Source of the DNA: Pseudoalteromonas sp. NBT06-2
Lineage (GTDB): Bacteria; Pseudomonadota; Gammaproteobacteria; Enterobacterales; Alteromonadaceae
DNA: 64,000 bases
Assembly (NCBI RefSeq): GCF_002276045.1
Contig: NZ_NQMR01000001.1
Span: forward strand, 33,535 to 97,534
Direction of reading: 5' to 3'
The position numbers and the translations under genes are program-made. The notes under the pieces are model-generated. The model was given only the letters and a program-made list of their open reading frames with translations. It had not been told where the DNA came from and searched no databases. Shown in pieces: positions 55,818 to 64,000 of this stretch (positions within the stretch are counted from its first letter, which is position 1; every line of letters starts with the position of its first letter).

Positions 55818-58652
55818 CTAAAAAGTTTTACTGAAACTCATGTGGAAGTAACGACCACGATTAGAGTGTAAACTACCAAAGTAACCATGTGCTAATTCAT
55901 CGGCTAGTGGTGGTTGCTCATCAAACAAATTACGTACACCTACACGAATTTTGCTATTTTGTAATACCGTTTTTCCTTCAAAGCGGTAATCAGCATAGAA
56001 GTTAACAGTTGAGTAACTATCTACTGGTAGCTTAATCACTACGTCATCAATTTTTGCTGTTGTACTTGTATCTTCAACCTCGCTGACATAGTTACCGCTT
56101 AGGCCTGCACCCCATTGGTTTAAACGCCAGTTAAGTGAACCACGGATGCGCAGCTCTGGACGGCCATTTTGCTTAAGTAAGTTACCCGCACCAGCAACGG
56201 TTCTGTCAGCTGGTACCGAAGGATCTCCCGCTTCTTGCGCCGCGATTAATAATGCAGAAATGGGATCCGCTGTTTGTTCAAACTTAGTTAATTTAGCAGC
56301 GTTGAAAGTAAACTCCCAGTCACCAAAACTCGTATCCAAATCATAGGTAACACTTAAGTCCATACCTTCAATATTACGAACATTTAAATTCATGTAATCA
56401 TTGTTAATTTGAACGACTTCATGCGTATTCGGATCACGTATTACAGCTTCATTTTTAGAGCCCTGACTACGTAACAATGAATCATAAAGTAAGTGAGAAG
56501 AACCCGGTAATATACCTACTAAATCTTTTTGTTTAATTTTCCATGCATCTAAAGTAACTGTTAATTGTTCAGTTGGTTGGAATACAAAACCTAATGATGT
56601 ATTTGTATCATCTTCTGGGGTTAAATCTGTAGTACCACTTCTGATATCAACAATGCCATATGTATCATCTAAAACAGGGTCATATAAACTATTACTACGT
56701 GGAACCGCTTCAGCTGTTACTTGTGGTAAACCGGGGGCACGGAATCCACCAGCATAAGATGCGCGAGCACTCATCCAATCAGCTGGTTCCCAAAAAACGG
56801 CTATTTTAGGTTTTAGTGCAGAACCTACATCTGAGAAGTTTTCATACCTTGCTGCAAGTTGTAGCTCAACATAATGTGAACCGTTATCAATTACTGGTAC
56901 TAAAAACTCAACAAAAGCAGAGGCAACATCACGATCACCTTTTGAATCTGGTGTTGGGCTACTGCCAAGTACATCACTACCAGAAAGTTCAACACCTGTA
57001 ATTTGATCAACAAATGGGTTGTTACCATCTAATAAGTCATCACGATCATCTTCAAAAGTTTCATGTCTAAATTCGACACCAACAGCAACACCAACACTAC
57101 CAGCGGGTAAATCCCAAAGCTCATCATTGCTCATTTTAAAATCAACTGAAGCTAAGCTGGTTTTTGAGTCTCTTGTTACATCGACCATAAATTGATCGAT
57201 AACGCTTTGTGGATTTAAACTTGTATCACCAAAGTTTGGATTATTGACATCACCGCCAGTGAAAATATTATAAGCTTTTGATGGATCAGTACTATTGATA
57301 GCAGCTTGGAATTTACTTGCTTGTATACGATTTGCCATATCATTGGTTTCAGCTTCAGTATAAAAAGCAGCTGTTTCCCAATCCCAATTACCTGTTACGC
57401 CACTGAGGCCTACAAGTGCACGATAGCTGGTATCATCAACTTGAACATTTCTTGGTCCTGTATCAATTGCACGATAACTTCTTAATTTAACTTCTTCATT
57501 AAATGGGTTAAATGCAGCATCAGCTGAGATCATAAACCTTTGAGCTGTTAAATTATGTGTTTGTTCTCGGACTCTTTTAGCTGTTGCACTGTAATAAATG
57601 GCTTCACCAAATAACTCTAAATCATTACCTAAATCATGTGTTAAATAAGTATAAAAATTTAATCTATCAACGTCAGATACTAAAGATCGTGTTGTACCGC
57701 GGTCAAATCTATTATCTCTTGGAAAACCACCGCTATCGGCACATACACCGCCAGATAAATCAACTACACAGCCACCTTGTGTATCTGGTTGTAAATGAAA
57801 ACGACCTAAAGATTCCGATTGGAAATCACCCCAAGGCGTTGCAGTTGATCGGTTATCTAATTGCGTATCACCAATAAACTCTTCTGGTAAACCAGGGTAT
57901 TCCCGTAAATCATGACTGGCTGAATAATCGCGCTCACTTGCCATCATGCCATTACGTTCATAATAAGTCGCTGATGCAGTAATATGTGTTTTACCACCAT
58001 TAAGATCAAAACCTGTTAAATAGTTGAATGATTTTTCGTCAAGCGGTGTGCCTTCTGAACCACCGTAAGAAACACTAATTTTTTGACCATCGTAATCATC
58101 TTTAAGTTGATAATTAATAACACCTGCTACAGCATCTGAGCCATAAATTGCTGCTGCGCCATCACGTAACACTTGTAAAGAACGTAAACCTGATACAGGT
58201 AAAGTATTGGCATTAACAGTAGAAACAGGAACGAAATTTTCTGATTGTGTGCCAGGGTGATTAACTAAACGTCGACCGTTTAATAGTGTTAATGTATTGC
58301 CGGAACCAACACCACGTAAATTAATAGAAGATACGTCTCCGCGAGCATCGTTAACACCACCATTACCGGTAGCTGCACCAAATGCAACCTCACCAATTTG
58401 TGGTATTGAACGTAGCAGCTCATCGCCTGTCATAGCCGCTGCATCTTCAATATCTTTTTCTGTTAACATAGTAACAGGTAATGTACCAATATCTGTTGCA
58501 CGTTTAATATTTGAACCTATGATACTGATTCTTTCGATTTGTTTATCGTCTGGTTTTGTTTCAGCAGCTTGTACTAGCTGAGGTGATAAAGCCGCTATAA
58601 CACATAAACTAAGATGCGCAAGCTTATGGTGACTTGTTGTATTTTTGATCAT
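55818..58652 (-). CDS. TonB-dependent receptor
   Basis: 944 residues from ATG 58652, which has GGGAAA upstream and opens the signal peptide (HLSLCVIAALSPQLVQA); ATGs at 58676 and 58670 are possible. Plug domain: IERISIIGSNIKR, PVTMLTEKDIED, INLRGVGSGNTLTLLNGRR, VLRDGAAAIYGSDAVAGVINY. Barrel with SARASYAGGFRAPGLPQVT and the C-terminal aromatic end (YFHMSFSKTF). This is the family with the N-terminal VxxIxV/TGSRI-like motif often found with peptide or carbohydrate catabolic genes. With the downstream M14 peptidase and D-aminoacylase it probably takes up peptides. Divergent from the LysR gene. Confidence 0.9.
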   Translation of the reverse strand: MIKNTTSHHKLAHLSLCVIAALSPQLVQAAETKPDDKQIERISIIGSNIKRATDIGTLPVTMLTEKDIEDAAAMTGDELLRSIPQIGEVAFGAATGNGGVNDARGDVSSINLRGVGSGNTLTLLNGRRLVNHPGTQSENFVPVSTVNANTLPVSGLRSLQVLRDGAAAIYGSDAVAGVINYQLKDDYDGQKISVSYGGSEGTPLDEKSFNYLTGFDLNGGKTHITASATYYERNGMMASERDYSASHDLREYPGLPEEFIGDTQLDNRSTATPWGDFQSESLGRFHLQPDTQGGCVVDLSGGVCADSGGFPRDNRFDRGTTRSLVSDVDRLNFYTYLTHDLGNDLELFGEAIYYSATAKRVREQTHNLTAQRFMISADAAFNPFNEEVKLRSYRAIDTGPRNVQVDDTSYRALVGLSGVTGNWDWETAAFYTEAETNDMANRIQASKFQAAINSTDPSKAYNIFTGGDVNNPNFGDTSLNPQSVIDQFMVDVTRDSKTSLASVDFKMSNDELWDLPAGSVGVAVGVEFRHETFEDDRDDLLDGNNPFVDQITGVELSGSDVLGSSPTPDSKGDRDVASAFVEFLVPVIDNGSHYVELQLAARYENFSDVGSALKPKIAVFWEPADWMSARASYAGGFRAPGLPQVTAEAVPRSNSLYDPVLDDTYGIVDIRSGTTDLTPEDDTNTSLGFVFQPTEQLTVTLDAWKIKQKDLVGILPGSSHLLYDSLLRSQGSKNEAVIRDPNTHEVVQINNDYMNLNVRNIEGMDLSVTYDLDTSFGDWEFTFNAAKLTKFEQTADPISALLIAAQEAGDPSVPADRTVAGAGNLLKQNGRPELRIRGSLNWRLNQWGAGLSGNYVSEVEDTSTTAKIDDVVIKLPVDSYSTVNFYADYRFEGKTVLQNSKIRVGVRNLFDEQPPLADELAHGYFGSLHSNRGRYFHMSFSKTF

Positions 58653-58866
58653 GAGATTTCCCGTTGTCATGCCCATTTATAATTAATCAGATTTATTTTA
58701 GTTTTTACCTGATCATCAATTTCCATACTTATTCCCGCTACTTTAATTCAATTAAACTAAGCGGCTATCCTCAAACTATTTCTAATTGCCCAATAAGATA
58801 AATAGCTTGCTTTTATAACCATGAATAAAAATAGAGCATTTAACAATTGACACTTAATAACAAGAC

Positions 58867-58883
58867 TATAACCTTTGGTTATA
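58867..58883. promoter_or_regulatory. LysR-type operator candidate
   Basis: TATAACC-TTT-GGTTATA, a perfect 7-bp inverted repeat with T-N11-A geometry, between the divergent TonB receptor and LysR genes. A related site recurs at 59952. Confidence 0.7.
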
Positions 58884-59058
58884 CCTTGTAACATTTTAAA
58901 GAAATTACAATTAATTAATTAACTGTTAAATTCTATTTAACGACGATAATTAAGTGTAAGTATGGCAATAATTAGCTGTTTGATAAATAGACAAAAGAAC
59001 AAACTCAAGGGCATGTTAATGCTTTTAATAATAACGAATCAAACTTAAAGGCTTTCAT

Positions 59059-59940
59059 ATGAGATTAAGACATATTGAGATTTTCCATGCAATTTATATG
59101 ACGGGTTCGATAACTAACGCAGCCCAATTCTTACATGTATCTCAACCTTCGGTCAGTAAGGTTTTAGCCCATGCTGAAATGCAACTTGGTTTTGACTTAT
59201 TTCAACGAGTAAAAGGCAGGCTCATTCCAACTGCAGAAGCGAATATGCTATTTAATGAAGTTGATAAAGTGTATAAACAGATACGCTCAGTTAGAAATAC
59301 CGCTGAAAATATCAAAAAAAGTAAAAAAGGTAATATCAATATTGGTTTAGCACCCGCATTAGGATTTGATTTAGTACCAAAAGCAGTCGCTGAATTTAAA
59401 AAAACACATCCTGATGTGAATATTAATATTCAAACTATGCACAATGAACAAGTACAGCAAGCTTTACTTGAAAGAAAAATTGATTTTGCTTTAATGTTTT
59501 CACCACCTCCCTTACCCGGCATTACACAAAAACTCGTTTTACAATCACAATTAATGGTGGTTTATCCAAATAAATTTTTTCCGGAACAACCCCAATCTAT
59601 GAATGTAGAGCAGCTAATAGATCAAGAAATTATTGGGATTTGGGATAGTGGACCATTAGGAGACATTGTATTTAACAGAATTACTGATCAAGACATCGAA
59701 ATGAAATGTAATATTCAAGTACAAACATATTTCATTGCAGCCAGACTTGTTGCACAAGAAATGGGGGTGTGTATTATCGATGAATACACAGCTAAAGGTA
59801 ATTTATGCCATAAAACTTCAATAGCAACATTATCACCTTCACTACATTTTAATCTGCAAGCACTTCATCTAACAGATCAACAACTATCACAAACTTCTAA
59901 ACATTTGTTAGATGAAATACATAATGTTGCAAATATCTAA
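59059..59940 (+). CDS. LysR-family transcriptional regulator
   Basis: 293 residues, standard LTTR length. The N-terminal winged helix-turn-helix is MRLRHIEIFHAIYMTGSITN then AAQFLHVSQPSVSKVLAHAE. The effector domain starts GNINIGLAPALGFDLVPKAV. Similar to LTTRs that sit next to TonB receptor and D-amino-acid/peptide genes. It likely binds the palindrome at 58867 and controls itself and the divergent receptor/peptidase/deacylase operon. AAAGG precedes ATG. Confidence 0.92.
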   Translation: MRLRHIEIFHAIYMTGSITNAAQFLHVSQPSVSKVLAHAEMQLGFDLFQRVKGRLIPTAEANMLFNEVDKVYKQIRSVRNTAENIKKSKKGNINIGLAPALGFDLVPKAVAEFKKTHPDVNINIQTMHNEQVQQALLERKIDFALMFSPPPLPGITQKLVLQSQLMVVYPNKFFPEQPQSMNVEQLIDQEIIGIWDSGPLGDIVFNRITDQDIEMKCNIQVQTYFIAARLVAQEMGVCIIDEYTAKGNLCHKTSIATLSPSLHFNLQALHLTDQQLSQTSKHLLDEIHNVANI

Positions 59941-59951
59941 CATTTCATATC

Positions 59952-59966
59952 ATAACTTTTGGTTAT
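59952..59966. promoter_or_regulatory. Second LysR-type operator candidate
   Basis: ATAAC-TTTTG-GTTAT, sharing ATAAC and TTGGTTAT with the site at 58867. It lies 12 bases past the LysR stop and 83 bases before the next gene. Confidence 0.5.
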
Positions 59967-60048
59967 AGTGTTGTTAATAGATGTTACTTTAAACAATCAG
60001 TATGATGATTTAGTTTAGCTATGTATTCAGGTAGCTTAAGAGGTCATC

Positions 60049-60774
60049 ATGCAAAAGCAATTTTACCCTACATTAGAATTAGCAAAGCAAGGTGCATTAA
60101 GTCACAATTTTACAAGTTCTATTGATTATCATTGCAGGCGGCCTCTTTGTGATAGTGCTCTACCTTCAAACCCTCAAAAATTTTATCGAAATCAATGGGT
60201 AAGTTGGTACGATTTTCTAGGGACACAACCAAATACAAGTAAGCTTTATCAAAGTTTTGAAGTTGCTAAAACTATGGCTAAGTCATTTAAGTTTAAATCA
60301 ATTAAAGATTATAAACTCACATGTAAAATGAAAGATAAGGCTTTATCTATATCGCCTAATGAAAAATTTAAAGTAAACTGGCGCAGTTGGGATGATTATT
60401 TAGGGCTAAACGAATGCGTAATATATAAGGAATACAATGAGGCACAAAATTCGGCTAAAAACCTTAAAATAAAAAGTTCTATTGAATATGCTGTTGTACG
60501 TAAATCTTTCGATTTAAGGTTGCCATCATCTCCTGAGTTGGCATATAAAAACCAATGGATAAACTGGTATCAGTTTTTAGGTACTCAAGATCCTGCGATA
60601 AATTTATATGCCAACTATTTATCTGCAAAGCTTGCCGCTAAAAAATACAAGTTTACCTCAGCTACCGATTATGCAATGAGGTATAAAGCATTAGATAACA
60701 AGCTGCCGAGTACACCCAAACGTAAATACAGACATGACTGGGTTAGTTGGCAAGATTTTTTAAATATAAATTAG
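60049..60774 (+). CDS. Four-repeat protein of unknown function
   Basis: 241 residues made of four repeats of about 58-60 residues. Each has the pattern Y/L-x(4)-E/S-A-x-x-x-A, a basic linker, a tyrosine in D-Y/E-Y, then L-P-S-x-P-x-x-x-Y-x-x-x-W-v-S/N-W-x-d-F-L-G. Examples are YRNQWVSWYDFLG, VNWRSWDDYLG, YKNQWINWYQFLG and YRHDWVSWQDFL. The pattern resembles repeats that occur near some integrases and in large algal proteins (IPSNPxxxYxxxWxSWxDWLG). No signal peptide; basic, possibly nucleic-acid-binding. AGAGG precedes ATG. Confidence 0.65.
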   Translation: MQKQFYPTLELAKQGALSHNFTSSIDYHCRRPLCDSALPSNPQKFYRNQWVSWYDFLGTQPNTSKLYQSFEVAKTMAKSFKFKSIKDYKLTCKMKDKALSISPNEKFKVNWRSWDDYLGLNECVIYKEYNEAQNSAKNLKIKSSIEYAVVRKSFDLRLPSSPELAYKNQWINWYQFLGTQDPAINLYANYLSAKLAAKKYKFTSATDYAMRYKALDNKLPSTPKRKYRHDWVSWQDFLNIN

Positions 60775-60981
60775 TCAATGAGTGTATTTTGTAATGCTAA
60801 TTAAAATGTAAAAAATTATGTAATTTAATTGATGTTAATAATTCAAAAGTTGAATCCTAAAAGTAAAACTTTAACAAAATATATAATAATTAGATCGATA
60901 TGAAAAATGATTCCGTATACAAGTTATATTACCTTTAGTATTCATATTTTTATATTTATTCTAAATAATCAATTACCTGTT

Positions 60982-60998
60982 GTATCACATTGTGATAC
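60982..60998. promoter_or_regulatory. Palindrome upstream of class V aminotransferase
   Basis: GTATCACA-T-TGTGATAC, perfect 8-bp arms, 42 bases before ATG 61041. Position and symmetry suggest an operator. Confidence 0.55.
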
Positions 60999-61040
60999 GA
61001 TTTTTACTCATCTTTTTTTAATATTAAATAAGCTATAAAA

Positions 61041-62240
61041 ATGAAAATCGCAGTGCCTGAAATTCAAACTCTTGATCATATTTTACCAGAAGAACCTTTA
61101 TTAATGATGGGAGCAGGACCTGTACCAATTCCACAAGCTGTTGCTAATGCCAATGGGATCGTGATCAACCATTTAGGTGAAACTATGGGAAAAATAATCC
61201 ATCAAGTTAAGTCTATGGCAGGTTATATATTTCAAACTAATTCTCCCTGGATAGTGGGTGTTGCTGGACCTGGTTCTGCTGCAATGGAAATGGCAGTAGC
61301 TAACTTAGTATGGAAAAATACTAAAGTTTTGAGTATTTGTAATGGTTTTTTTTCTAATAGACTTGCTCAAATGGCGCAAAGATCCGGAGCAGAGGTTGAG
61401 CAAGCTTCAATTATTGAAGGCAAGAGTGTTGCTCCAGTCGAAATACGTAAGTTAATTGAAGAACATAAACCTGAAGTTATCACAATCGTCCAAGGTGAAA
61501 CTTCAAATACAACTTATAATTACGAATTAGCTGAAATAGGCAAGTTAGCAAAAGAATACAACTGTTATTTAATTGTTGATGCTGTATGTACTTTAAGTAC
61601 CATGACGTTAAAAATGGATGAGTGGCATATAGATGCGGTGATCACAGGTGGTCAAAAAGGTTTAAGCTCAATCCCTGGTGTATCATTAGTCGCTTTTTCT
61701 GATCGTGCTTGGCAGCGTATCAGTAACCGCGTCATTCAAATCCCACAATGGACGCTAGATGCCATGCTCGCTTCAAATTTTTGGCATAAAGATTCATACC
61801 ATTATACTGCACCTGTTTCGGGTTTACTGGCATTACATGAAGCTATGCGTTTGATTTGTAATGAGACATTAGAAAAAAGATTTAAAAGACATTTAACCTG
61901 TTCAAATGCCCTTCAAAGTGCTATCGAAAGCTTAGGACTAGATTTATATATTGAAGGTAAAAGTAGACTAAATTCTGTGATTGGTATTCGTTTACCAGAA
62001 CAATTGGAATCCAAAACTGTTTGTGAGCATATCTCAAGAAATTACCGTGTAGAGATTGCAGGCTCTTTTGGCCCACCGATTGTACGTATTGGTCAAATGG
62101 GCGAACAATGCCGTGAGCATAATCTATTTAGAACCATACATGCTTTTGGTTCAACATTTAAAGATTTAGGTGTAAAGGTTGATGTCCCTGCGGGAATGGC
62201 TCAGCTAGAAAACATGTTACAAAGACAAAAATTCATTTAA
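61041..62240 (+). CDS. Class V aminotransferase (alanine-glyoxylate / serine-pyruvate type)
   Basis: 399 residues, PLP-dependent fold type I. N-terminal MMGAGPVPIPQAV and HLGETM (the usual G-P-x-P/H-R-x-x-F pattern altered), VAGPGSAAMEMAVANLV, VQGETSNTTYNYELAEIGKL, VDAVCTLSTM with the PLP-binding aspartate, and TGGQKGLSSIPGVSLVAFS with the Schiff-base lysine. C-terminal IVRIGQMGEQCREHN is typical. It exchanges amino groups between alanine, serine or an aspartate-like donor and a keto acid such as glyoxylate. Its position after the LysR/D-aminoacylase locus suggests amino-acid salvage. Confidence 0.88.
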   Translation: MKIAVPEIQTLDHILPEEPLLMMGAGPVPIPQAVANANGIVINHLGETMGKIIHQVKSMAGYIFQTNSPWIVGVAGPGSAAMEMAVANLVWKNTKVLSICNGFFSNRLAQMAQRSGAEVEQASIIEGKSVAPVEIRKLIEEHKPEVITIVQGETSNTTYNYELAEIGKLAKEYNCYLIVDAVCTLSTMTLKMDEWHIDAVITGGQKGLSSIPGVSLVAFSDRAWQRISNRVIQIPQWTLDAMLASNFWHKDSYHYTAPVSGLLALHEAMRLICNETLEKRFKRHLTCSNALQSAIESLGLDLYIEGKSRLNSVIGIRLPEQLESKTVCEHISRNYRVEIAGSFGPPIVRIGQMGEQCREHNLFRTIHAFGSTFKDLGVKVDVPAGMAQLENMLQRQKFI

Positions 62241-62271
62241 TTTTAATCAAATTCATTTTACTCAAATCAAA

Positions 62272-62296
62272 AAAGACCAAGAATAGTATGGTCTTT
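62272..62296 (+). terminator. Terminator of aminotransferase gene
   Basis: AAAGACCA/TGGTCTTT stem with a 9-base loop, 31 bases after the stop, followed by ATTAATTT. Confidence 0.7.
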
Positions 62297-62420
62297 ATTA
62301 ATTTCTTCATCTAAAGGAATAAAGCAAACGAAGTAAGGTAATAAAACAAGAAATAAGGGAGATTCATTAACAAAGCTCTTAAAAGTAGGCCATTTTTTAG
62401 GTGCAAGTTTGGGATTTTAG

Positions 62421-62813
62421 TTAAGGGTATGTTTTATGTTGTGGTAATTCATCATAAATAGCACACCAAGTCGGTCTAGATTGTGTCCAAATATGCATTT
62501 TAAGTGGTGGAATATAACCATGATCAAGTACACCAAGCGGAATTGCAATTGTATTTGGATACTCTAATGATTCAAACCAGAGAGGAGATCCGCAATGAGC
62601 ACAAAAACACCTTAATCCCCGACCTGAATTAAATTTAGAAACGCTATTATTCGCGCTTTGAATGACAAAATCTGATGTTTGGGCCATAGCCCAAGCTGCA
62701 GGTGAAGTGCCTGAAAATTTTCTACAATTATCACAATGACAGTATCTTCCAGAATGCAAGTTACCATTTATTGTAAAAGTAACTTCCTTACACAAACAAG
62801 ATCCATGAATCAT
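62421..62813 (-). CDS. GFA (CENP-V-like) zinc-binding family protein
   Basis: 130 residues with the Mss4-like zinc fold of the glutathione-dependent formaldehyde-activating enzyme family. Ligands are GSCLC, YCHCDNCRKFSG and the late CFCAHCGSPLWF. The family name is historical; most members lack proven activity. AGAGG precedes ATG. Stand-alone. Confidence 0.9.
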   Translation of the reverse strand: MIHGSCLCKEVTFTINGNLHSGRYCHCDNCRKFSGTSPAAWAMAQTSDFVIQSANNSVSKFNSGRGLRCFCAHCGSPLWFESLEYPNTIAIPLGVLDHGYIPPLKMHIWTQSRPTWCAIYDELPQHKTYP

Positions 62814-62940
62814 AGTTGACCTCTAGCGCTTTGTGCTAAAAATAACAAAATTTTATTTTTTCTTATAAGAAATAAAATCATTATTATTTTTATATCCAAC
62901 CACTTAAAGTAATTAATATTCACATTAATGGCTAAGCAAT

Positions 62941-63450
62941 TTAATTTGAGTATAGATGATCTACAAAAATATTTTTTATCATTATCAGTGTATTTGACAT
63001 ACTATCAGATGCTAAGAAATTGAAATCCATTTTCTTATATACTTTAACCGCCGAATGATTTGTCTCTTTAACTTCTAACATGATTTTATCAATGTGTGGG
63101 ATGTTCAAAACATAGTGTGTAACAGTATCAATTAAGTTAAAACATATATTATTACCTCTAAATTTTGGCGTAACATACATCTGAATTAGTGTACCTGCTG
63201 AAATAACATCATGATTGTTATAATCTACAAATGCACAAATACCCACTAGTTCACCCTCAAAATAAGCTCCTGTCACAAACTTACTAGCGTCATCTTTTTT
63301 AATTATTTTTTCAAAGTGTAACTGAGGTTCTGTTAACGCTTCTTCATAATCAGATTCAAAGGCCTCGGGATTCAACTTTAAACTTTCTAAACGTAAAGAG
63401 CGATAGTTAAGATAGTCATTAGGAGGGATTTTTTTATAAATTAATTTCAT
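62941..63450 (-). CDS. GNAT-family N-acetyltransferase
   Basis: 169 residues from ATG 63450; the upstream in-frame ATG (63477) has no ribosome site, whereas AAGA lies before 63450. GNAT fold: RSLRLESLKLNPEAFESDYEEA, MYVTPKFRGNNICFNLID (acetyl-CoA loop, with RGNNI in place of R-G-x-G) and MLEVKETNHSAVKVYKKMDF. Acyl acceptor unknown. Confidence 0.88.
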   Translation of the reverse strand: MKLIYKKIPPNDYLNYRSLRLESLKLNPEAFESDYEEALTEPQLHFEKIIKKDDASKFVTGAYFEGELVGICAFVDYNNHDVISAGTLIQMYVTPKFRGNNICFNLIDTVTHYVLNIPHIDKIMLEVKETNHSAVKVYKKMDFNFLASDSMSNTLIMIKNIFVDHLYSN

Positions 63451-63674
63451 AGTTTTCTTGTAATAAATCAAATTCATTTTTTTATTGTCAAACCAGTTTA
63501 ATCTCTTGTGGTTTTTACCTCAAGGATTACATTTTCATTATGGCTTTTAAGCGTTCTAAACTTATTTTAGAGTAAATCTTGTGCTGCTGCTTTAAAAGAT
63601 TTAACCTCATAGCGTAAATCTCGGTGGGCTTCCCCAGTCGGTGTTATCCCAGCTTTTGGTTCTTTGAGTATTTG

Positions 63675-63740
63675 TGACATTATCGTAAAGCGATAATGTC
63701 ATTAACTCTTAAAACCCGGTCGCTTGCGGTCGAGATTTTT
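63675..63740. repeat. Stem-loop plus IS200-like right-end motif
   Basis: TGACATTATCG/CGATAATGTCA is a perfect 11-bp stem (63675-63701). It is followed by ACTCTTAAAACCCGGTCGCT and TGCGGTCG, which resembles the reverse complement of the sequence downstream of the tnpA at 42467 (CTCTTTTAAACTCGGTCGCT). It may be the solo end of a lost IS200/IS605-type element. A short minus-strand frame nearby (63569-63682) is not assignable. Confidence 0.45.
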
Positions 63741-63880
63741 ATCACTGTGAATGTCTGATAAACTAACATGATTATTATCTACACCATGTTTAAATGCAAT
63801 TTTCTAATAATATAACTAGTAAAACTGGTGCAATTTCGTATGATTGTGCTTCATCAGCTTTTATAAGTGTGAGTGCATAT

Positions 63881-63919
63881 AAGTTATTTAAGTTATTTAA
63901 GTTATTTAAGTTATTTAAG
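63881..63919 (+). repeat. 9-bp tandem repeat AAGTTATTT, 4.3 copies
   Basis: Four perfect units at 63881, 63890, 63899 and 63908, plus a partial. It lies in a 60-codon frame (63794-63976) in which it encodes repeated L-F-K; that frame has no other support. The 500 bases after the GNAT gene hold no other gene I can defend. Confidence 0.9.
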
Positions 63920-64000
63920 GTATTAAATAGGAAATGTGGGTTTATCTGCTGTTGTAATAACTTTAATTCTGTTTGAATTTGTTGTTTCGAAATTTCGAGT

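Noticed and set aside
63794..63976. 60-codon frame with L-F-K repeats
   Set aside because: Produced by the 9-bp tandem repeat; no other sign of coding.

Overview
The window is AT-rich gammaproteobacterial chromosome, most likely a marine Alteromonadales member (Pseudoalteromonadaceae or Colwelliaceae type). The clues are the ppnN-xni neighbourhood, a monomeric-type NAD isocitrate dehydrogenase, ilvIH, HU, rimO, a DUF3192 protein, and two large TonB-dependent receptors of which one is Oar-like. No rRNA, tRNA or CRISPR array was seen.

Region by region. 0-10 kb is core: the end of a GGDEF diguanylate cyclase, ppnN, xni, a DUF3192 protein overlapping a degenerate HDOD protein, NAD-IDH, and ilvIH behind a 22-codon Leu/Val-rich leader peptide and an attenuator. 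HU follows on the minus strand. 10.4-14.5 kb is a three-gene polysaccharide export operon (beta-barrel, Wza-like, Wzc-like kinase). It diverges from a TonB receptor (14.9-17.8 kb) across a 22-bp tandem repeat and a 44-bp perfect palindrome. rimO follows.

20-41 kb is an accessory region with intact novelties and many broken genes. It holds a TPR sensor-like protein, secreted orphans, and a stefin/cystatin-like protein next to a Cys-rich lipoprotein. It also holds a decayed RiPP locus of the DUF692/DUF2063 (MbnB/MbnC, bufferin-like) type with a ferritin-like gene, a broken berberine-bridge-type oxidase, an intact LodA/LodB-type quinoprotein oxidase pair, and a flavin L-amino-acid-oxidase-like gene. 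Several of these genes share a direct-repeat box upstream, TGTAAT-N5-TGTAATA followed by a T-run, suggesting one regulon. Two 314-bp MITE copies differing at one base sit in opposite orientation 5.3 kb apart. One of them splits the DUF692 gene at a TA.

41.5-43.3 kb is a graveyard of IS30, IS200 and REP-type transposase pieces. 43.3-52.7 kb is a TOMM-type (YcaO) RiPP system: a cyclodehydratase/YcaO fusion, an amidohydrolase, an unrecognised 254-aa protein, a giant Ser/Thr kinase-cyclase-ATPase fusion, and a divergent FHA-domain regulator. No precursor peptide can be named with confidence.

52.8-62.3 kb looks like a peptide/D-amino-acid scavenging locus: N-acyl-D-amino-acid deacylase, M14 carboxypeptidase and TonB receptor, diverging from a LysR regulator, then a four-repeat orphan protein and a class V aminotransferase. 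The window ends with a GFA-family protein, a GNAT acetyltransferase and repeat debris.
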